In this document: positions 57,923-64,000 of the stretch, one piece after another
Layout: every line of letters starts with the position of its first letter
Numbering within the stretch: position 1 is the stretch's first letter
Assembly: GCA_023387235.1 (NCBI GenBank)
Contig: JAEWIJ010000120.1
Span: 21,501-85,500, forward strand
DNA: 64,000 bases
Reading direction: 5' to 3'
Source: Pseudomonadota bacterium
GTDB lineage: Bacteria; Pseudomonadota; Alphaproteobacteria; Rhizobiales; Hyphomicrobiaceae
Position numbers and translations under genes: made by a program
Notes under the pieces: generated by a model
The model's input: only the letters and a program-made list of their open reading frames with translations
Told to the model about the DNA's origin: nothing
Databases searched by the model: none

Positions 57923-58173
57923 AGGTTACAGGTCCTCGATCCATAAGTGGTGCGGCTGCCGACAGTAAACGTGGCGCTCCGTGCGCGCCACATCCATGTC
58001 CGGACATCAGACTTGCTTAACTCACTTGCGCAATGCACTTGTTGTGCGGCGCAGCAATGGCATCGAACGTGCTTCATTGTTGCGGGCGGCTGGCGTATAG
58101 ACCGCACGTGTCGGCCATTGACGGGCCGCACGGGTGCGCGAGCACCGGAACGGACCGATCGGGAGGGCCGATA

Positions 58174-59169
<996 letters not shown>

Positions 59170-59192
59170 GCTCGCGCCTGCGTCACAGGAAC

Positions 59193-59256
59193 CCCCTCTC
59201 CCCGCTTACGGGGTGAGGGGTAGGGTGAGGGGAGGCGGCATACGCAAACGTCAGCG
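59193..59256. repeat. Family B repeat, left half
   Basis: A hairpin CCCCTCTCCCCG/CGGGGTGAGGGG (59,193-59,220) is followed by a core GGGGAGGCGGCATACGCAAA and CGTCAGCG. The core matches the copy at 60,432-60,549. It breaks off at about 59,256, 21 bases before a small gene. Confidence 0.65.
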
Positions 59257-59276
59257 ATTGTCGCGGAGAAGGGATT

Positions 59277-59570
59277 GTGCCTTCCTCAGATCCGACGAAG
59301 CTTCATTGGCGAGTGTTTGTTTGCAAGCATGCGTTCGCCCAAGAGAAGCCAGTGCTACTGGTTAGTCGGTCAAATGGCGATTGGTGCTTTCTCTGCGGCG
59401 GTCAGCATGAGCAATCGACCACCGATTTCAAATCTGTCGGCGTAGGCCACATCTTGAAGCAAGATGCCAGCCTCATCGAATTGCTGGACCTTGAGGCAGG
59501 ATGGGAAGCCGAGCGCAAGAATCCAAGTTTGCCCTGGATTCGCAGCGAGTATACTGAGGGAATGGAGTAG
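59277..59570 (+). CDS. Small cysteine-containing conserved protein within a repeat
   Basis: The protein has 97 residues with a GTG start. The sequence WRVFVCKHAFAQEKPVLLVS, DWCFLCGGQHEQS and GVGHILKQDASLIELLDLEA resembles a small family found across proteobacteria. C-x-x-C and H suggest metal binding. It is flanked on both sides by halves of family B repeats in opposite orientation. Its function is unknown. Confidence 0.55.
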   Translation: MPSSDPTKLHWRVFVCKHAFAQEKPVLLVSRSNGDWCFLCGGQHEQSTTDFKSVGVGHILKQDASLIELLDLEAGWEAERKNPSLPWIRSEYTEGME

Positions 59571-59572
59571 GT

Positions 59573-59618
59573 GCCGCCCCTCATCCCGACCTTCTCCCCG
59601 TGAAGGACGGGGAGAAGG
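59573..59618. repeat. Family B repeat, right half in opposite orientation
   Basis: GCCGCCCCTCATCCCGAC is followed by a hairpin CCTTCTCCCCGT/ACGGGGAGAAGG. It begins two bases after the stop of the 97-residue protein and fits the right end of the complete copy at 46,613-46,731. Confidence 0.65.
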
Positions 59619-59636
59619 GGAAGTGGACGCTCAGCT

Positions 59637-60254
59637 CTAAGTTCTCACCGTCGCCGCGGCCACACCAGCACCGATCAGCAGGCTGCCACCGACTTTGTTG
59701 AACAGGCTGATGGCGTTCGGATTGCGCGTCATGGCGCCCGCGCGCGCGGCGAGCAGTCCATAGCCGAGTGCGTTCACGAATGCGAGCGCGAGGAACGTGG
59801 CGCCAAAGATCAGCATCTGTCGAAGCACGTCGCCCGTCGGATCGAGAAACTGCGGTAGGAACGCGACGAAGAACGTGATGCCCTTGGGATTGAGGGCCGT
59901 CACGAGCCATGCGTGCGCGACCATCGAGATCGCCGGCGAGGCATCGGTTCGCGCCTCCGCTTGCAGCGCACCACCGGCGCGCCAAAGCTTGAGGCCGAGC
60001 CAGATGAGATAGGCCGCACCGACGAGCTTGAGCACGGTGAAAAGGGTCGCGGAAGCCGCGAGCAGAGCGCCGACGCCGAGCATCGAGAGCGTCATGGCCG
60101 TGAAGTCGCCGAGCGCCACGCCGATGGACATGGGCAGCGCGGCGCGCCAGCCCTGTCCGAGCGCATAGGAGATGACGAGCAGGATCGTCGGGCCAGGAAT
60201 GACCAGCAGGATCGTGGAGGCCGCCACGAAGGCGAGCCAAGTTTCGATGCTCAT
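59637..60254 (-). CDS. LysE/RhtB-family amino-acid exporter
   Basis: The protein has about 205 residues from MSIETWLAFVAASTILLV. Six helices are visible, with the family signature IPGPTILLVISYALGQGWRA and a conserved NPKGITFF in the fourth helix region. It exports amino acids or related compounds by proton exchange. GAGGGGCATTG precedes the ATG. The end overlaps nothing; a family B half-repeat lies 18 bases beyond. Confidence 0.88.
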   Translation of the reverse strand: MSIETWLAFVAASTILLVIPGPTILLVISYALGQGWRAALPMSIGVALGDFTAMTLSMLGVGALLAASATLFTVLKLVGAAYLIWLGLKLWRAGGALQAEARTDASPAISMVAHAWLVTALNPKGITFFVAFLPQFLDPTGDVLRQMLIFGATFLALAFVNALGYGLLAARAGAMTRNPNAISLFNKVGGSLLIGAGVAAATVRT

Positions 60255-60431
60255 AAACAATGCCCCTCGGTTCAGTGCGGGTTCAGTCGCACCAAGCTCT
60301 CGGCGCGCGTGGTCGTCAAGAGGATCGTGCCTCCGGCACGAGCGAGACTGGTCTCGCGCTCTATCGGGAGGGACACCCTCCCGAACCCACTCGCCTTTGT
60401 GAACTGGAGAGTGCCGCGAGTGCACCCCTAT

Positions 60432-60549
60432 CCCTTCTCCCCGTACTTCACGGGAAGAAGGTTAGGATGAGGGGCGGCGGCATACGCCAACGTCAGCGCA
60501 AGTTCCCGCCCCGCCCCCTAACCCACTCCCCGCAAGAGCGGGGAGAGGG
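60432..60549. repeat. Double-hairpin intergenic repeat, family B, copy 3
   Basis: Hairpins at 60,432-60,461 and 60,524-60,548 enclose a core GGGGCGGCGGCATACGCCAA and CGTCAGCGC. This is the reverse orientation of the copy at 46,613. It lies between converging and divergent genes and is non-coding. Confidence 0.75.
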
Positions 60550-60580
60550 TATTCCGCTGCGCTCGCGCCGCAGGCGCGAA

Positions 60581-62350
60581 CTACTCACCGCCGACGAGAT
60601 TCTCCTCGCGCACGGCAAAGTCCGTCCGCGCCCGCGTCTCGCTCTCGGTATTGCGGTTGCGGGTGTAGTAGTTCCCGAGCACGAGCACGTCCATCTCGGT
60701 CCGGAGATAGCACGACACGGCCTCGCGCGGCGTGGCGACGATCGGCTCCTGCCGGTTGAAGCTCGTGTTGATCAGCACCGGCACGCCGGTCTCGCGCATG
60801 AAGGCCTCGATCACGGCGTAGTAGCGCGGATTGGCCTCGCGCTCGACTGTCTGTAAGCGAGCCGTGCCGTCGACGTGCACGACAGCCGGAATGACGTCGC
60901 GCTTTTCGGGGCGCACGCGCGGCGCCATGGTCATGAAGGGATCGGCCTGGTCGATCTCGAAGTACTCGCGCGTATGCTCGACGAGCACGGCGGGGGCGAA
61001 GGGACGGAAGCTCTCGCGATACTTGATGCGCGCGTTGATCCGATCCTTTGTCGCGAGCCGTCGTGGATCGGCAAGGATCGAGCGGTTGCCGAGCGCGCGC
61101 GGGCCCATCTCGAAGCGGCCCTGGAACCACCCGACGATGCGCCCCTCGGCGAGATCGCGCGCGACGCGAGCAAAGAGTGTCTGATCGTCCAGTCTCTCGG
61201 CGACGAGGCCGGCCTCGTAGAGCGCGAGGCGGATGTCGTTGTCGGAAGGCTCGAGGCCATAGAAGGCGTGGGTGAGAACGAAGTCGCGCGGGCTCGCGCG
61301 CCTTTGATGATGGAACCACAACGCCGCCCCGAGCGGCCCGCCGGTATCGGATGCGCATGGCGGCACCCACACGCGCTCGTAGTCCGTCTCTTCGAGGATG
61401 CGGGCATTGGCGACGCAATTGAGCGCGACGCCGCCCGAGACGACGAGATCGCGCGAGCGGTTGCGCGCTCGGAGGCCGCGCGCCACGTGCACCACGGTCT
61501 CCTCGAGGCGCACCTGCAGCGCGCGCGCGAGTGCCTTGTGATGATCGCCAACCGGTTCGTCATGGTGCCGCGGCGGGCCGAACGTCTCGAAGAATTTCGC
61601 GCTGAAGGGTTTCAGGAAGGCATATCTGTCGAACATGAAATAGCTCATGTCGACCTCGTAGCGGCCGTCGTCGACCAGGCGGATCGTGTCGCGGAATTTC
61701 TGCACGTAGCGGTCGTCGCCGTGCGCCGCGAGCGCCATGACCGTGCCTTCCTCGAAATCGCGAAAGCCGAGGTGGCCGGTGACGAACGTGTAGATCATGC
61801 CGAGCGAGTTGAATACATCGCTCTGCCAGAGGCGTTCGATCTGGTTGCCGCGCCCGACGTACGTCGACGTCGCCGCGTCGTCGCCGTATCCGTCCATGAC
61901 GAGGATGTCGGCCTCCTCGAAAGGCGAGACGAAGAAGATGGCGGCATGGGCATGATGATGGCGCACGGGGTAGAGGGACGGCAGCCGCTGGATTCCGAGC
62001 GCGTGCGTGAGCTTGTACTTCAGCCACTGGTTCAGCACGACGATGCTCGAGCGCTGCGCCGTGTTGGCGCCCGGCCGCAGCAGATTGAGGCCCGATGGCA
62101 GATTGCGGAGGATGGCCTTCAGGAACGTCTGGCGCAGGACCGCGGCATTCCACGGCGTCACGACGACGTCGATCTCGTCGGGCTTGAGCCAGCCGCCCTC
62201 GATCGCCGCCGCGAGCGCGGCGGTCGGAAAGTGCTGCGTATGCTTGATGCGGCTCAGCCGCTCCTCCTCGACGACGAGGATCGGCTTGCCGTTCTCCACG
62301 ATGGCGATGCCGCTGTCGTGGGTCTCGCTCGCGATGCCTAGAATGCGCAT
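60581..62350 (-). CDS. Carbamoyltransferase (NodU/CmcH/TobZ family)
   Basis: The protein has about 589 residues from MRILGIASETHDSGIAIVE. The amino YrdC/Kae1-like domain has VVEEERLSRIKHTQHFP and RHHHAHAAIFFVSPFEEAD, with the H-x-H metal site, and ILVMDGYGDD. The carboxyl domain has GWFQGRFEMGPRALGNRSIL, which holds the carbamoyl-adenylate-binding loop, and PVLINTSFNRQEPIV. It transfers a carbamoyl group to an acceptor such as a sugar or antibiotic; which one is unknown. No nod gene is near. Confidence 0.9.
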   Translation of the reverse strand: MRILGIASETHDSGIAIVENGKPILVVEEERLSRIKHTQHFPTAALAAAIEGGWLKPDEIDVVVTPWNAAVLRQTFLKAILRNLPSGLNLLRPGANTAQRSSIVVLNQWLKYKLTHALGIQRLPSLYPVRHHHAHAAIFFVSPFEEADILVMDGYGDDAATSTYVGRGNQIERLWQSDVFNSLGMIYTFVTGHLGFRDFEEGTVMALAAHGDDRYVQKFRDTIRLVDDGRYEVDMSYFMFDRYAFLKPFSAKFFETFGPPRHHDEPVGDHHKALARALQVRLEETVVHVARGLRARNRSRDLVVSGGVALNCVANARILEETDYERVWVPPCASDTGGPLGAALWFHHQRRASPRDFVLTHAFYGLEPSDNDIRLALYEAGLVAERLDDQTLFARVARDLAEGRIVGWFQGRFEMGPRALGNRSILADPRRLATKDRINARIKYRESFRPFAPAVLVEHTREYFEIDQADPFMTMAPRVRPEKRDVIPAVVHVDGTARLQTVEREANPRYYAVIEAFMRETGVPVLINTSFNRQEPIVATPREAVSCYLRTEMDVLVLGNYYTRNRNTESETRARTDFAVREENLVGGE

Positions 62351-62627
62351 GGGCGGCGGTCGTCGTCGCGGGCTGCGGCGGCTGACAGGTGCGCTCGATG
62401 ACTGGTCATCCGCAGTCCATTTGCTCGTCCGGCCGGCCGCGGGCTCGCCCGCATGACCGCAGCTCATGTCCGAAATAACGGGCAGGGCGCTGAAATACCA
62501 GACATGGGCGGCAACAGGCCATAATATTTGCGGTGGATTGGTCTCGGCGGGGCCGAAAGAGAGGTTGGGCGGACAGCCCCTCCCGCGCGCCTCGCCCGGC
62601 GGGTGGATCTAAGGGAGTGCAGCGAAC

Positions 62628-63821
62628 ATGAGATTGGCCAGACTGACAATGGCCTTCGCGACGGTGGCGGCATTGACCGGCCCGGCGCTGTCGCAAGACC
62701 CGATCAAGGTCGGGGAGATCAACAGCTACAAGGTCATCCCGGCCTTTCTCGAGCCCTACCGCAAGGGCTGGGAGCTGGCCGTCGAGGAAATCAACAAGAG
62801 CGGCGGCATCAACGGGCGCCCGCTCGCGGTCATTTCACGCGATGACAACGGCGCGCCCGGCGACGCCGTGCGTGCGGCCGAGGAACTCGTGAGTCGCGAG
62901 GGCGTCGTGCTGCTGACCGGCGGCTTCCTCTCGCACGTGGGGCTCGCTGTTGCCGATTTCGCCAAGCAGCGCAAAATGCCGTTCATCGCCTCCGAGCCGC
63001 TCACGGACAAGATCGTCTGGGAGAATGGCAATGCCTACACCTTCCGCCTGCGCGCCTCGACCTACATGCAGACGTCCATGCTGGTCGAGGAGGCGGTGAA
63101 GCTCAACAAGAAGCGCTGGGCACTGGTCTATCCGAACTATGAGTACGGCCAGTCGGCCGTCAATTCCTTCAAGCAGCTCATGACGGCGCGCCAGCCGGGC
63201 GTCGAATTCGTCGTCGAGCAGGCGCCGCCCCTCAATCGCATCGACGCGGGCAGCGTCGCGCAGGCGGTTGCCGACGCGAAGCCCGACGCGATCTTCAACG
63301 TCACGTTCGGCGGCGATCTCCAGAAGTTCGTGCGCGAGGGCACGACGCGCGGCCTCTTCAAGGATCGTGTCGTGCTGAGCGTGCTCGGTGGCGAGCCCGA
63401 GTATCTCGATCCGCTGCGCGACGAGGCGCCTGCCGGCTGGATCGTGACCGGCTATCCCTGGTACGCGATCGAGACGCCGGAGCATAAGGCGTTCCTCGCC
63501 GCCTATCAGGCGAAATACAAGGACTATCCGCGGCTCGGCTCGGTGGTCGGCTATTCGGCGCTGATCTCGGTCGGCGAGGTCCTGCGCAAGGCCAAAGCCA
63601 CGGATCCGGAGGCGATCGTCGCGGCTATGAAGGGCCTGCAGCATTCGACGCCGTTCGGCCCGGTCACCTATCGCGCGCTCGATCATCAGTCGACGATGGG
63701 TGCTTATGTCGGCAAGATCGATCTGAAGGACGGCAAGGGCGTGATGGTCGACTGGCGTTACGAGCCCGGCGAAAAGCATCTGCCGCCCGACGATGTCGTG
63801 AAGAAGTTGCGGCCTCAGTAG
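62628..63821 (+). CDS. ABC transporter substrate-binding protein, branched-chain amino-acid type
   Basis: The protein has 397 residues; GGGAGTGCAGC precedes the ATG. A signal peptide (LTMAFATVAALTGPALS) leads to IKVGEINSYKVIPAFLEPYR, ELAVEEINKSGGINGRPLAV and WALVYPNYEYGQSAVNSFKQ. The fold is that of LivK/LivJ-like type I periplasmic proteins. Permease and ATPase genes would be expected downstream, beyond the window. The ligand is unknown; many in this class bind aromatic acids or amides rather than leucine. Confidence 0.88.
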   Translation: MRLARLTMAFATVAALTGPALSQDPIKVGEINSYKVIPAFLEPYRKGWELAVEEINKSGGINGRPLAVISRDDNGAPGDAVRAAEELVSREGVVLLTGGFLSHVGLAVADFAKQRKMPFIASEPLTDKIVWENGNAYTFRLRASTYMQTSMLVEEAVKLNKKRWALVYPNYEYGQSAVNSFKQLMTARQPGVEFVVEQAPPLNRIDAGSVAQAVADAKPDAIFNVTFGGDLQKFVREGTTRGLFKDRVVLSVLGGEPEYLDPLRDEAPAGWIVTGYPWYAIETPEHKAFLAAYQAKYKDYPRLGSVVGYSALISVGEVLRKAKATDPEAIVAAMKGLQHSTPFGPVTYRALDHQSTMGAYVGKIDLKDGKGVMVDWRYEPGEKHLPPDDVVKKLRPQ

Positions 63822-63860
63822 TTCTGTCGTGAAGGCTTGTCTTGAGCAAATGCCAGAATC

Positions 63861-63993
63861 CCCCTCCCTCCGCGCCGGAGGCGCGCCTTTCGGCGCGACG
63901 TGGGGAGGGGTTAGTGGTGGGGGGAAACCCTACCGCTGATGTTCTGCAATCCCCCCCTCCTAACCTCCCCCGCAAGGGGGGAGGAATGAGTGT
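63861..63993. repeat. Double-hairpin intergenic repeat, family A, copy 2
   Basis: A left C-rich part with a GGCGCGCC-type insertion is followed by TGGGGAGGGGTTAGTGGTGG, the core AACCCTACCGCTGATGTTCTGC and a right hairpin CCTCCCCCGC/GCAAGGGGGGAGG. The core is the reverse complement of the family A copy at 41,287-41,388. The extra GC hairpin at the left (CGCGCCGGAGGCGCG) may be an insertion. Confidence 0.65.
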
Positions 63994-64000
63994 GGTGGTC

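Overview
The window is high-GC DNA from an alphaproteobacterium, most likely a member of the Hyphomicrobiales (rhizobial lineage). The evidence is a short-type adenosylcobalamin-dependent ribonucleotide reductase behind an alphaproteobacterial LexA direct repeat, a class II fructose-bisphosphatase, a Bug/TctC binding protein beside a sulfatase, and many small proteins of rhizobial type. Genus cannot be fixed from the sequence alone. All family names here come from reading motifs, not from database searches.

Bases 1 to about 30,290 look like one large integrated element, or nested elements. Its right boundary is the 3' half of a tRNA-Pro gene (30,246-30,290) next to a tyrosine integrase that reads away from it. 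I see no second copy of this att-like sequence in the window, so the left end should lie beyond base 1. From right to left, on the minus strand, there is the integrase, an unknown gene, an AlpA-like regulator, a lambda-like replication module and a set of phage virion genes. The replication module is a DUF1376-type initiator gene holding five 11-bp iterons, followed by a DnaB-type helicase. The virion genes include two large internal-virion/ejection-like proteins. No terminase, portal or capsid gene is visible.

Further left (1-18.7 kb) lies a mosaic of cargo. It holds the end of a LigD-type DNA ligase, a UvrD-like helicase, a nitronate monooxygenase-like oxidoreductase, a thermonuclease-like protein and a cluster of related Tat-exported/HTH-like proteins. 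It also holds two ribbon-helix-helix regulators with palindromic operators, an operon of PD-(D/E)XK-like protein, ParA and a small partner, a membrane protein with a DNA-binding-like tail, a frameshifted endonuclease/phosphatase and several microproteins.

From 30.9 kb on the window looks like ordinary chromosome. In order it holds: sulfatase and Bug protein; phytase-like esterase; two tandem MASE1-like/GGDEF proteins; TauE/SafE exporter divergent from a LysR regulator; quinone oxidoreductase; PlsC acyltransferase; SOS-boxed ribonucleotide reductase; an IS110 transposase with an internal amber codon; and a second membrane protein with a DNA-binding-like tail. After these come a J-domain protein, enoyl-CoA hydratase, a large envelope protein, YbjQ-like protein, LLM flavin monooxygenase, glpX, LysE exporter, carbamoyltransferase and an amino-acid type ABC binding protein. 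Two families of intergenic double-hairpin repeats are scattered through this half.

The points most worth following are the lambda-like origin inside the initiator gene, the recurring membrane-coiled-coil-membrane-HTH architecture (12.0 and 48.2 kb, with an orphan tail domain at 17.7 kb), the nuclease-ParA operon, and the exported/cytoplasmic paralogue cluster at 7-9.3 kb.
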